From assembly GCF_016862095.1 (NCBI RefSeq), contig NZ_BOMH01000051.1:1-64000 (forward strand): 64,000 nucleotides of DNA, read 5' to 3'. Source of the stretch: Actinoplanes cyaneus. GTDB lineage: Bacteria > Actinomycetota > Actinomycetes > Mycobacteriales > Micromonosporaceae. A program made the position numbers and the translations under genes. Each line of letters opens with the position of its first letter. The first letter of the stretch is position 1. Positions 45,719 through 53,031 of the stretch are shown here, piece by piece. Below the pieces are notes generated by a model. It saw nothing but the letters and a program-made list of their open reading frames with translations. It did no database searches and was not told where the DNA came from.

Positions 45719-45790
45719 GCGGAAGTGGCGCAGTGGTAGCGCATCACCTTGCCAAGGTGAGGGTCGCGGGTTCGAATCCCGTCTTCCGCT
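45719..45790 (+). tRNA. tRNA-Gly (GCC), copy 1
   Basis: A complete cloverleaf: acceptor GCGGAAG/CTTCCGC, anticodon GCC at 45751-45753, T arm GGGTTCGAATCCC. No CCA is encoded. It differs from copy 2 at 58501 by a compensated acceptor pair and a one-base-shorter D loop. Confidence 0.97.
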
Positions 45791-45828
45791 CGGAGAGGCC
45801 TTCACAGGTAACCGTGCGGGGTCTGCTC

Positions 45829-45899
45829 GGTGGAGTGGCCGAGAGGCGAGGCAACGGCCTGCAAAGCCGTGTACACGGGTTCAAATCCCGTCTCCACCT
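45829..45899 (+). tRNA. tRNA-Cys (GCA), copy 1
   Basis: Acceptor GGTGGAG/CTCCACC, anticodon GCA at 45861-45863, T arm GGGTTCAAATCCC. No encoded CCA. Identical to the copy at 58614. Confidence 0.97.
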
Positions 45900-45910
45900 C
45901 GCAGTGTTGC

Positions 45911-45982
45911 GGGCGATTGGCGCAGCGGGAGCGCGCTTCCTTGACACGGAAGAGGTCACTGGTTCGATCCCAGTATCGCCCA
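45911..45982 (+). tRNA. tRNA-Val (GAC), copy 1
   Basis: Acceptor GGGCGAT/ATCGCCC, anticodon GAC at 45943-45945, T arm TGGTTCGATCCCA. Followed by CGA, so CCA is not encoded; the otherwise identical second copy is followed by CCA. Confidence 0.97.
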
Positions 45983-45990
45983 CGATCAGC

Positions 45991-46031
45991 AAGGGCCGTG
46001 TGTCCGCGTGCAAACGCGGACCGCGGCCCTT
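45991..46031 (+). terminator. Terminator of tRNA cluster 1
   Basis: A long stem made of AAGGGCCG/CGGCCCTT and an inner GTCCGCG/CGCGGAC with small internal loop, eight bases after tRNA-Val, followed by GGTCGTTCC. Confidence 0.75.
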
Positions 46032-46180
46032 GGTCGTTCCGGCGCGCAGGCGCCGAAGCTCTCCGGAGCCCCCACGATCCGGCCAGGTGCCACCCCAGAC
46101 CGTGAAGAAACATCGCAGGCCCCCGGCACCTCACCTCGTAAGGCCGCCGCGCTCGGCCGGTGGGCGCACCGGGCCTGTTC

Positions 46181-46813
46181 TCATCGAGTCGTGAAGGCGC
46201 CCGCGCGTGCCGCCGTGGCCGCGCCGCGGGCGGCGATCTCGGGCAGGCGCGCGTCGGCTGCCGACCGCAGGAGCACCAGCTCGTGATACAGCGGGGCGGT
46301 CGCGGCGATCAGCAGCCGGTACGCGTCGGTGCCTGCCGGTATCTCACCGCGCTCGACGGCGCGCCGCACCAGGCCGGCGCAACGGTCGTACCGCTCGGTC
46401 CAGAACGCTCGTAAGGCCTCGGCCGCCTGGCCGGACCGGAACGACGCGGCGATCAGCGCGACGGTCACCGGCTCGTCGGTCAGCGCGGTGCAGATTTCCC
46501 GGTTGACCGCGACCAGGTCACCTTCGAGGGTGCCCGTGTCGGGCGGCAGCCAGGCATCGTCGGCCGCCTCGTTCAGCACGTCGGCCAGGAGACCCCCGAC
46601 GTCGCGCCAGCGCCGATACACCGTCGTGCGGTGCACGCCCGAGCGCTCGGCCACGACGTCGATGCTCAACGAGTCGTAGCCGTGCTGCACCAGCTGGGCG
46701 AGCGTCGCGTCGAGAACGCGGCGGCGGACCGTCGCGCTGCGCCCGCCCGGACGGCGCGCGCGATCGGTCACCGGCTCGTCCGGGAGATCTCTTGTCGATC
46801 GCGGTGGGGTCAT
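46181..46813 (-). CDS. TetR-family transcriptional regulator
   Basis: A 210-residue regulator. The N-terminal HTH is typical (RVLDATLAQLVQHGYDSLSIDVVAERSGVHRTTVYRRWRDVGGLLADVL region), followed by an all-helical ligand domain. It is divergent from the virginiamycin B lyase-like gene, with a GCTACA-AC-TGTAGC palindrome between them. It probably represses both genes until a ligand, perhaps the streptogramin itself, binds. Confidence 0.92.
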   Translation of the reverse strand: MTPPRSTRDLPDEPVTDRARRPGGRSATVRRRVLDATLAQLVQHGYDSLSIDVVAERSGVHRTTVYRRWRDVGGLLADVLNEAADDAWLPPDTGTLEGDLVAVNREICTALTDEPVTVALIAASFRSGQAAEALRAFWTERYDRCAGLVRRAVERGEIPAGTDAYRLLIAATAPLYHELVLLRSAADARLPEIAARGAATAARAGAFTTR

Positions 46814-46827
46814 GCCACGATACTACT

Positions 46828-46841
46828 GCTACAACTGTAGC
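46828..46841. promoter_or_regulatory. Palindrome GCTACA-AC-TGTAGC, candidate TetR operator
   Basis: Perfect 6-bp arms, 14 bases upstream of the TetR start and 31 bases before the GTG of the lyase gene, in an AT-richer patch. Its position would block both divergent promoters. Confidence 0.65.
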
Positions 46842-46872
46842 TTTAATGAGTGGCAGTCAGGGAGCGAGCACT

Positions 46873-47772
46873 GTGACAACCGCCGCTGTTCAGGAGTACG
46901 CGGTGACCGACGCCGCCCGCGGTCTGTATGCCGTCACCACCGGGCCGGACGGCGCCCTGTGGTTCACCCTCGCCCACAGCGGCCAGGTCGGTCGCCTGGT
47001 TCCGGGCGAGGAGCCCACCCTGTATCAACTCGACCCGGCCGGGCAGCCCACGATCATCGTGACCGGCCCCGACGGGGCGCTGTGGTTCACCGAGACGCGG
47101 GGCCACCGGATCGGCCGGATCACCACGGGCGGCGAGACCGCGCAGTTCTCCGTGCCCACCAGCGACGGCGGGCCGTACGGCATCGCTCCCGGCCCCGACG
47201 GCGCGCTGTGGTTCACCGAGATGAACGCCGATCGCGTCGGCCGGATCACCACCGGCGGCGAGACCACCGATTTCCCGCTAGCGACCGCCGGCGCCTTCCC
47301 GTCGGCCATCACCGCCGGCGCCGACGGCGGCATGTGGTTCACGATGAATCAGGCGAACGCTATCGGCCGGATCGGCATGGACGGCGCCGTGACCACGTAC
47401 CCGCTGCCGACCGAAGCCGCCGCTCCGGTGGGCATCACCGCAGGCCCCGACGGAGCTGTCTGGTTCGTCGAGATCGCCGCCGGGCAGATCGGGCGGGTGA
47501 CTCCCGGTGGCGCGATCGCCGAGTTCCCGCTACCGGACCGGGCCGGCCGGCCGCACGCCATCACCGCGGGCGACGACGGCCGCCTGTGGTTCACCGAGTG
47601 GGGCGGCAACCGGGTCGGCTCCATCACCACGGACGGGAAGATCGAGGTTCACGACCTGCCCACCCCGGGCTCCGAGCCGCACGGCATCACGCGCGGGCCG
47701 GACGGCGCCCTGTGGGCGGCACTGGAGAACGGCGTCCTGGCCCGCATCACCCCCGCGATCACAGCTGCCTGA
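46873..47772 (+). CDS. vgb: Virginiamycin B lyase (streptogramin B lyase) homologue
   Basis: A 299-residue, seven-bladed propeller starting at a GTG with GGGAGC upstream; an ATG at 46846 is an alternative but places the operator five bases before it. Each blade has the GPDGALWFTE...GRI pattern of about 42 residues. With this start, His228, Glu268 and His270 fall at the numbers I recall for the catalytic residues of staphylococcal Vgb, and Glu285 matches its Glu284; the length of 299 also agrees. Vgb linearises streptogramin B antibiotics by breaking the ester bond with Mg2+. Conservation of all four residues supports activity. Some propeller relatives are not lyases, so resistance needs proof. 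Confidence 0.85.
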   Translation: MTTAAVQEYAVTDAARGLYAVTTGPDGALWFTLAHSGQVGRLVPGEEPTLYQLDPAGQPTIIVTGPDGALWFTETRGHRIGRITTGGETAQFSVPTSDGGPYGIAPGPDGALWFTEMNADRVGRITTGGETTDFPLATAGAFPSAITAGADGGMWFTMNQANAIGRIGMDGAVTTYPLPTEAAAPVGITAGPDGAVWFVEIAAGQIGRVTPGGAIAEFPLPDRAGRPHAITAGDDGRLWFTEWGGNRVGSITTDGKIEVHDLPTPGSEPHGITRGPDGALWAALENGVLARITPAITAA

Positions 47773-47842
47773 GATCGACCTCGACGGCGAAGGGCGCGGT
47801 CGCCTTCACGACGCCGGTGAAGATCTCGCCGGGATGTAGGTC
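47759..47842 (-). pseudogene. Possible remnant of an S1-domain gene
   Basis: A minus-strand stretch ending at 47759 reads HPGEIFTGVVKATAPFAVEV, which looks like the first strands of an S1 RNA-binding fold and then stops. No start with a ribosome site leads into it, and it overlaps the 3' end of the lyase gene. It may be a decayed gene end or chance. The rest of the gap 47773-48168 holds no supported gene; it must contain the conservon promoter and has a CCACT-ATGG-AGTGG inverted repeat at 48014-48027. Confidence 0.2.
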
Positions 47843-48168
47843 TGGGGGCCCGTGGCGGCGACCATCCCGGCACTCACGCGCACCTCCTGGACGGCTTGCT
47901 GACGACCTCAAGATACCCAGGGCTCCGGCGCCGGGACATATGACGCCAAGCCACTCATGACTGCGCGTTACGCCATGCGCACTGAGCGGAGCGCACTCGC
48001 AGTGCGACATGATCCACTATGGAGTGGCGTACGTTCGCATTTCAGAGGGTCTGCGGAGTGAGAGATCGCGGATAGCCAGTCCGACATTCGGGCGGGTACC
48101 GTACGAACCTCCTAAGTAGTGATCTTCTGTCGTTGCAGTCCTACTGAAGGCGAATTGGGGAGCATTCG

Positions 48169-49350
48169 ATGCCCGAGGCAGGCCGCTGGTGGAGCTGGTT
48201 GCGCGGGCGGCGGCACGAGCAGGGCGAGCCCGTTGCCGTACCGGAGACGGCTCCTGCCCCGCGGCAACCGCAGGCGGCGGAGAAGCCTGATCCGTGGCGG
48301 CCTGTCGCCGGCGAGTTCGCGCTGCGGCTGCTCACCCTTACGTGGGAGGCCGTTCACCACATCGGGGAGGCCGAATTCCGCGAGCAGGACGCCGAACGCC
48401 GCAAGATCCTGTTCCGGATCGACCACTCGGTGACGCGGGTCCGGCGGCTCGCCGAGAACCTGCGGGTGCTGACCGGTGAGCCGCTCGACGACCCCGACCA
48501 GCAGGTCACCTCGCTGCACGACGTCACGCACGCGGCCGGCGCGGCCGTCGAGCACTACGAGCGCCTGCACTTCGGCCCGATCGCGGATCTGGCGGTGGCC
48601 GCGAGCGCCGCCGACGACGTGATCCGGATCCTGACCGAGCTGATCGACAACGCCGATCGCTATTCGCCGCCGACCGAGCCGGTCAGCATCGCCGCGCACC
48701 TGACCGGCGACGGCGACGTGGTGATCAGGGTGGAGGACAACGGGATCGGCCTCAACCCGGCGCATGTGCCGTGGATCGAGTCGCTGCTGGCGAACGGGCC
48801 GGCCGAGGACCAGCTCCAGCCGGCTCACCTGGGGCTGACGGTGGCGTCGGTGCTGACCCATCGGCACCGCTCGCTGCGGGTCAGGGTGGTGCCGCGCCAG
48901 CCGCAGGGCACGGTCGCCATGCTGCTGATCGGCGCGGATCTGCTGTGTGAGGCGCCGCGCCCGGAGCCGGAGCCGGCCGGGACGGCCGCCGGGCCGTCGC
49001 CGATGCCCGCGCCGCCTCATCAGAACGACGTGACCATGATCCTCCCGGCGGTGCAGAGACCGATGCCGCGCCGGGTCCCGGCCAGCGTCCGGACCAGCAC
49101 GCTCCCGCCGCCGGTGACCACCGAGGTCCACCAGACCGCCTGGCACGACGACGCCGCCGACTTCAACGCGGGGGTGGACGCGGCCCGCTCCAAGACGCCC
49201 CAGCAAAGCGGCCCGGCCCCCCAGCAAGGCCCGGCCCAGCAAAGGTCGGTCCAGCAAAGCCCGGCCCAGCAGACGAACGGCTCCCGCCGGACAAGCTCCC
49301 CTCAGCAGACAAGCACCCCCCAGCAAGAACCGAAGGACTCCCATGAATGA
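48169..49350 (+). CDS. Conservon sensor-kinase-like ATPase (CvnA type, no sensor domain)
   Basis: A 393-residue protein. The CvnA dimerisation segment (RRKILFRIDHSVTRVRRLAENLRVLTGE) and HATPase motifs (ELIDNADRYSPP; VEDNGIGLNP; HLGLTVASVLTHRH) are present. The usual long N-terminal part of CvnA, with two membrane helices and an extracytoplasmic sensor, is missing: only about 75 soluble residues precede the dimerisation segment. The last 120 residues are Pro/Gln/Ser-rich with PQQ and AQQ repeats. It overlaps the roadblock gene by eight bases. It is the first gene of the conservon and probably acts as a cytoplasmic scaffold or kinase for the GTPase switch. Confidence 0.88.
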   Translation: MPEAGRWWSWLRGRRHEQGEPVAVPETAPAPRQPQAAEKPDPWRPVAGEFALRLLTLTWEAVHHIGEAEFREQDAERRKILFRIDHSVTRVRRLAENLRVLTGEPLDDPDQQVTSLHDVTHAAGAAVEHYERLHFGPIADLAVAASAADDVIRILTELIDNADRYSPPTEPVSIAAHLTGDGDVVIRVEDNGIGLNPAHVPWIESLLANGPAEDQLQPAHLGLTVASVLTHRHRSLRVRVVPRQPQGTVAMLLIGADLLCEAPRPEPEPAGTAAGPSPMPAPPHQNDVTMILPAVQRPMPRRVPASVRTSTLPPPVTTEVHQTAWHDDAADFNAGVDAARSKTPQQSGPAPQQGPAQQRSVQQSPAQQTNGSRRTSSPQQTSTPQQEPKDSHE

Positions 49351-49780
49351 CAAACCGGATGTCTCCTGGCTGATAAGCCAGCTCGTCCGTGAGGTGCCGA
49401 CGATCACCGCGGTCGTCCTGGTCTCCGCCGACGGCCTGCAGCTCGCCTCCTCCGGGCACCTGAGCCGCGAGCACGCGGAGAGCGTCGCCGCCCTCGCCGC
49501 GGGCTTCCTCGGCATCACCGGCCAGCTCGGCGGCCTGCTGCAGCTCGGCGCCCCGGAGAACCTGAGCATCCGCTACCCGCACGGGCACCTGGCGTTCCTG
49601 CGGATCGACGATCCGGTCGGCGAGTTCGTCGCTGCGCTGCTCGTCTCGGCCCAGCCGCAGACCCAGATCGGCCACCTGGGGTACGCGATGACCACGTTCA
49701 GCCAGGCGGTCGGTCACGCGCTCACCCCGGAGACCCGTCACGCGCTGCACCAGCGCACCCTGCCCGCACCGGCTCGCTGA
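49343..49780 (+). CDS. Roadblock/LC7 protein (CvnB type)
   Basis: A 145-residue Roadblock/LC7 domain: SWLISQLVREVPTITAVVLVSADGLQLASSGHLSREHAESVAALAAGFLG (leading strands), with a further FLRIDDPVGEFVAALLVSAQPQTQIGHLGYAM half. These proteins regulate Ras-like GTPases such as MglA or CvnD. It is encoded between the CvnA-like kinase and the DUF742 gene. Confidence 0.93.
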   Translation: MNDKPDVSWLISQLVREVPTITAVVLVSADGLQLASSGHLSREHAESVAALAAGFLGITGQLGGLLQLGAPENLSIRYPHGHLAFLRIDDPVGEFVAALLVSAQPQTQIGHLGYAMTTFSQAVGHALTPETRHALHQRTLPAPAR

Positions 49781-49793
49781 GCGGAGGCCGATG

Positions 49794-50144
49794 ATGGCCC
49801 GAAGGCCGGGGTTGCACTGGAAGGTGCGCCCGTACATGACCGCCCGCGGGCGGACCAGCAGCCGTAGCCCCTTGCTGATGCACACCCTGGTCTCGACCGG
49901 GAACAGGTATGACCCGGTCCTCGCCGCCAGCATGACTCCGGCTTCCCGATCGCTCTACGAGCAGGCTCGCCGGATGTGCTCGGTGGCGGAGTTGTCGGCG
50001 GCGTGCAATCTGCCGCTCGGGCTGACCCGGCTGCTGATCAACGACCTGCTCAAGATCGGTCAGCTGGTCGTGCATGACGCTCGCCCCTCGCAAGATCTAG
50101 CGCTCCTGGAGAGACTTCGTGCCGGCCTCCTCCGACTCACGTGA
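49794..50144 (+). CDS. DUF742 protein (CvnC type)
   Basis: A 116-residue DUF742 protein with the hallmark VRPYMTARGRT near the N-terminus and a winged-helix-like C-terminal part (CSVAELSAACNLPLGLTRLLINDLLKIGQLVVH). I choose the second ATG because GGAGG at 49783-49787 is better spaced for it; 49791 is one codon earlier. It overlaps the GTPase gene by 26 bases. Confidence 0.9.
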   Translation: MARRPGLHWKVRPYMTARGRTSSRSPLLMHTLVSTGNRYDPVLAASMTPASRSLYEQARRMCSVAELSAACNLPLGLTRLLINDLLKIGQLVVHDARPSQDLALLERLRAGLLRLT

Positions 50145-50730
50145 CTCGCACCTGACCGGGCAGATGACCTCGGCGAAGATCGTGATCGCCGGGGGCTTCG
50201 GGGTCGGCAAGACGACCGCGGTCGAGGCCATCTCGGAAATTCCGGCAATTCGTACGGAGTCCTGGATGACCGCCGCCGCGGCGCAGATCGACCGCCTCGA
50301 TCCGGGCATCGACAAGGTCACCACCACCGTCGCCATGGACTTCGGCCGCGTGACGATCGACGATTCTCTTGTGCTCTATCTGTTCGGCACGCCGGGCCAG
50401 CCCCGGTTCTGGCCGATGTGGGACGACCTGGTCCGGGGTGCGGTCGGCGCCCTGGTCCTGGTCGACACCAACCATCTGGAGAACTCGTTCGCCGCGGTGA
50501 ACTACTTCGAGAACGACGCGGACGTCCCCTGGATCGTCTGCGTCAACCTCTTCCACGGCATCCAGACCCACGAGCTCTCCGAGGTACGGGAGGCGCTGAC
50601 CCTGCCTCCGCACGTCCCGTTGATCGCCGCGGACATCCGCGAGCCGCGCAACGTCGCGCACGCATTGCTGGCCGTGGTGAACCATGCGACCGAGCGCGTC
50701 ACCGCCGTCGTCCCCTCCGGCGTCGGCTAG
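50119..50730 (+). CDS. Conservon small GTPase (CvnD type) with altered G4 motif
   Basis: A 203-residue Ras-like GTPase from a GTG with GGAGAG upstream. P-loop GGFGVGKTT, switch region TTTVAMDFGRV, and the G3-like FGTPGQPRFWPMW are intact. The G4 position, normally NxFDG in CvnD proteins or NKxD in Ras, reads VNLFHG: the base-reading Asp is His. This may relax guanine specificity. It completes the conservon; next, 18 bases later, is a flavin monooxygenase gene. Confidence 0.9.
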   Translation: MPASSDSRDSHLTGQMTSAKIVIAGGFGVGKTTAVEAISEIPAIRTESWMTAAAAQIDRLDPGIDKVTTTVAMDFGRVTIDDSLVLYLFGTPGQPRFWPMWDDLVRGAVGALVLVDTNHLENSFAAVNYFENDADVPWIVCVNLFHGIQTHELSEVREALTLPPHVPLIAADIREPRNVAHALLAVVNHATERVTAVVPSGVG

Positions 50731-50748
50731 TTTCACAGGAGGCACCAC

Positions 50749-51999
50749 ATGCGCAAGATCCTTATCGTGGGGGCCGGTCAGGCCGGTCTCCAGCTCGCCC
50801 TCAGCCTGCGCGCCGAGGGCTATGAGGTCACCCTCATGTCGGCGCGCACCCCCGAGGAGATCCGCGCCGGCTGGCCCACCTCCACCCAGGCGATGTTCGA
50901 CCTGGCGCTGAGCACCGAGCGGGCGTACGGGCTGAACCACTGGGAGGAGCAGGCCCCGCCGATCCACGGGCTGCGGCCGCAGCTCTCCGTCGAGAAGGGA
51001 CAGCTGGCGCTGGCGTTCAACGGGCTGCTGGACCGCCCGGCCCAGTCCACCGATCAGCGGATCAAGATGGCCCGCTGGCTCCAGGACGCCGAGGAGCGCG
51101 GCGTCGAGGTGATCTACAACCCGGCCACCACGCAGGACCTGGACGCGATCACCCAGCTCGGCCGCTACGACCTGACCGTGGTCGCGGCCGGCAAGGGTGA
51201 CCTGGTGGCGATGTTCGACCGGGACCCGGAGCGCTCGCCGTACACCGAGCCGCAGCGTGGCCTGGCCGTCGCCTACGTCCACGGCCTGGAGCCGGACCCG
51301 GAGTGGCCGGAGCCGCACGTCGGTTTCCACGCCCTGCCCGGCCTCGGCGAGCTGTTCGTGATCCCCGGCCTGACCCACGCCGGCGCGTGCGACATCCTGT
51401 TCTGGGAGACGGTCCCGGGCGGCCCGCTCGACCGCTGGGCCGGTCACACCGGCCGGATGGCTCCCGGGCAGCACCTGGAGATCACGCTCGATCTGATCCG
51501 CGAGCACCTGCCCTGGGTCGCCGCGCGCGCCGGGAAGGTGGAGCTCACCGACGCGAAGTCCACGCTGCACGGCCGTTACACCCCGACGGTCCGCAAGCCG
51601 GTCGCGCACCTGCCGGGCGGCGGCAAGGTCCTCGGGCTCGCGGACGTGGTGATCGCCAACGACCCGATCACCGGCCAGGGCAGCAACACCGCAGCGAAGG
51701 CCGCCCACCACTATCTCCAGGCCATCCTGGCCCGTGGTGAGCAGCCGTTCGACGAGAAGTGGATGACGGAGACGTTCGAGGCGTTCTGGACCGCGCACGG
51801 CATGGCCGTCACCGGCTGGACCAACGCGATGCTGCAGCCGCTGCCCCCGCACGTCCAGGAGCTCCTCGGCGCCGCCACCGCGAACGAGCAGATCGCGCGC
51901 CGCTTCGCCTACGGTTTCGTCGACCCGAACGACCTGCTCAACTGGTTCGTCGACCCGGAGAAGGCCACCGCCTACCTCGCCGAGGTCAGTGGGTCCTAG
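50749..51999 (+). CDS. Styrene/indole monooxygenase-like flavoprotein (StyA type)
   Basis: A 416-residue group E flavin monooxygenase. It has the N-terminal dinucleotide motif ILIVGAGQAGLQLALSL, then EVTLMSARTPEEIRAGWPTSTQAMF, and the C-terminal FAD-contacting segment GLADVVIANDPITGQGSNTAAKAAHHY. It has a good AGGAGG site and follows the GTPase by 18 bases, so it is the fifth gene of the conservon operon. StyA enzymes epoxidise aryl alkenes or indole using FADH2 from a separate reductase; no reductase gene is adjacent. In classic conservons the fifth position is a P450, so this is a different oxygenase in the same slot. Confidence 0.9.
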   Translation: MRKILIVGAGQAGLQLALSLRAEGYEVTLMSARTPEEIRAGWPTSTQAMFDLALSTERAYGLNHWEEQAPPIHGLRPQLSVEKGQLALAFNGLLDRPAQSTDQRIKMARWLQDAEERGVEVIYNPATTQDLDAITQLGRYDLTVVAAGKGDLVAMFDRDPERSPYTEPQRGLAVAYVHGLEPDPEWPEPHVGFHALPGLGELFVIPGLTHAGACDILFWETVPGGPLDRWAGHTGRMAPGQHLEITLDLIREHLPWVAARAGKVELTDAKSTLHGRYTPTVRKPVAHLPGGGKVLGLADVVIANDPITGQGSNTAAKAAHHYLQAILARGEQPFDEKWMTETFEAFWTAHGMAVTGWTNAMLQPLPPHVQELLGAATANEQIARRFAYGFVDPNDLLNWFVDPEKATAYLAEVSGS

Positions 52000-52079
52000 A
52001 TCAGATCAACTTCCCGATTGGGTACGCCGTGAGCACCGCGAACGTCCTCGCTGAGCACCCGGCCACCGGCTGACGCGGA

Positions 52080-52106
52080 CGGGGCGCATCGCGTGGATGC
52101 GCCCCG
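52080..52106. terminator. 11-bp perfect stem between convergent genes
   Basis: CGGGGCGCATC and GATGCGCCCCG pair around GCGTG, between the monooxygenase stop and the convergent Gly/Gln-rich membrane-protein gene. Likely a bidirectional terminator. Confidence 0.7.
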
Positions 52107-52120
52107 CCCGCACGCCTGGC

Positions 52121-52762
52121 TCAGGTGCCGGTGCCGGTCGTCCCGTTCTGGGTCGTGCCGCCCTGGTCCTGCCCCGTGGCACCCCCCTGTCCCGTCTCGC
52201 TCTGTCCCGTCTGGCCCTGTTGACCGGTGGTGCCGTCCTGACCGGTCTCACCCTGCTGACCGGTGCCGTCCTGACCCTGCTGGCCGCCGCCCAGGTTGCC
52301 GCCGAAACCGCCGCCGCCCCCACGCATGCCGCCACCACCGGGACCGCCCTGCTGACTGACGCCGGCCGGGCCGGACGAGTCACCACCGATCGCGGACATG
52401 ACCCCGGCGGTGATGCCGGAGCTCGCGACCGCGGTGGCCAGCACGGCCGCGATCAGGACGGTCTTCGGGCTACGGGGCTTCCCGGCCTTCGCCGCAGGCC
52501 CGGGCGGCGCCCAGACGCCGGGCGGCGGACCACCGACCACCCCTCCGCCGGCTACCCCAGCGCCGACCACCCCAGCGGCGACCGGCCCAGCGGCGACCGG
52601 CCCAGCCGGGGCCGGAACCAGCGCGGTGGGCGGCTCGGGCTCCTGGTGGGCGGCCGGCTGGGACCACGGATCGCTGGGGTGCAGGGTGCTCACCGTGCCG
52701 GCCGGCTCGGCGAGCGGCGGGGTCGTGGCGGTGTGCTGTCCGGTTTCTTCGTTCGTGCTCAT
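52121..52762 (-). CDS. Membrane protein with Gly/Gln/Thr-rich outer tail
   Basis: A 213-residue protein. About 95 cytoplasmic residues rich in Pro/Ala/Val (GPVAAGPVAAGVVGAG repeats) lead to one helix (TVLIAAVLATAVASSGITAGVM, about 102-123) and then a tail of about 85 residues, first Gly-rich (GGPGGGGMRGGGGGFGG) then made of TGQ/GQD units up to the C-terminus. There is no cysteine or catalytic motif. The tail is probably outside. Such low-complexity tails are seen in wall-associated proteins; function unknown. It is divergent from the protease gene. Confidence 0.75.
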   Translation of the reverse strand: MSTNEETGQHTATTPPLAEPAGTVSTLHPSDPWSQPAAHQEPEPPTALVPAPAGPVAAGPVAAGVVGAGVAGGGVVGGPPPGVWAPPGPAAKAGKPRSPKTVLIAAVLATAVASSGITAGVMSAIGGDSSGPAGVSQQGGPGGGGMRGGGGGFGGNLGGGQQGQDGTGQQGETGQDGTTGQQGQTGQSETGQGGATGQDQGGTTQNGTTGTGT

Positions 52763-53031
52763 GCGGCGACTCCTCGGCTCGTCTCGCTGCGCCCATCGTC
52801 GCCACCGGGACTATGTGGACCCTGTCCCCGATGTAGGGGTCTGCTGTCAACGACGCCGCCGCGCCGGAAGGTGGGACGCGTGCCCGCGCCGCGTCCTGAC
52901 GACGTGACGGAATTCCCGCTTTGACAGCAGATGGGCGATCTTGCGTACCGGAAACCATTAGAGGACTCACGGGGAATTCTTAGAAATCGCTTCTAGGGTC
53001 AAGTAATGCTGAGTCTGGCGGTCGTGACGTG

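Larger units (their letters stand above)
45825..45983 (+). repeat. 159-bp perfect direct repeat, copy 1 (tRNA-Cys/Val)
   Basis: Identical in every base to 58610-58768, including the spacer between the two tRNA genes. The tRNA-Gly gene and upstream promoter are also duplicated but have diverged. Confidence 0.9.
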
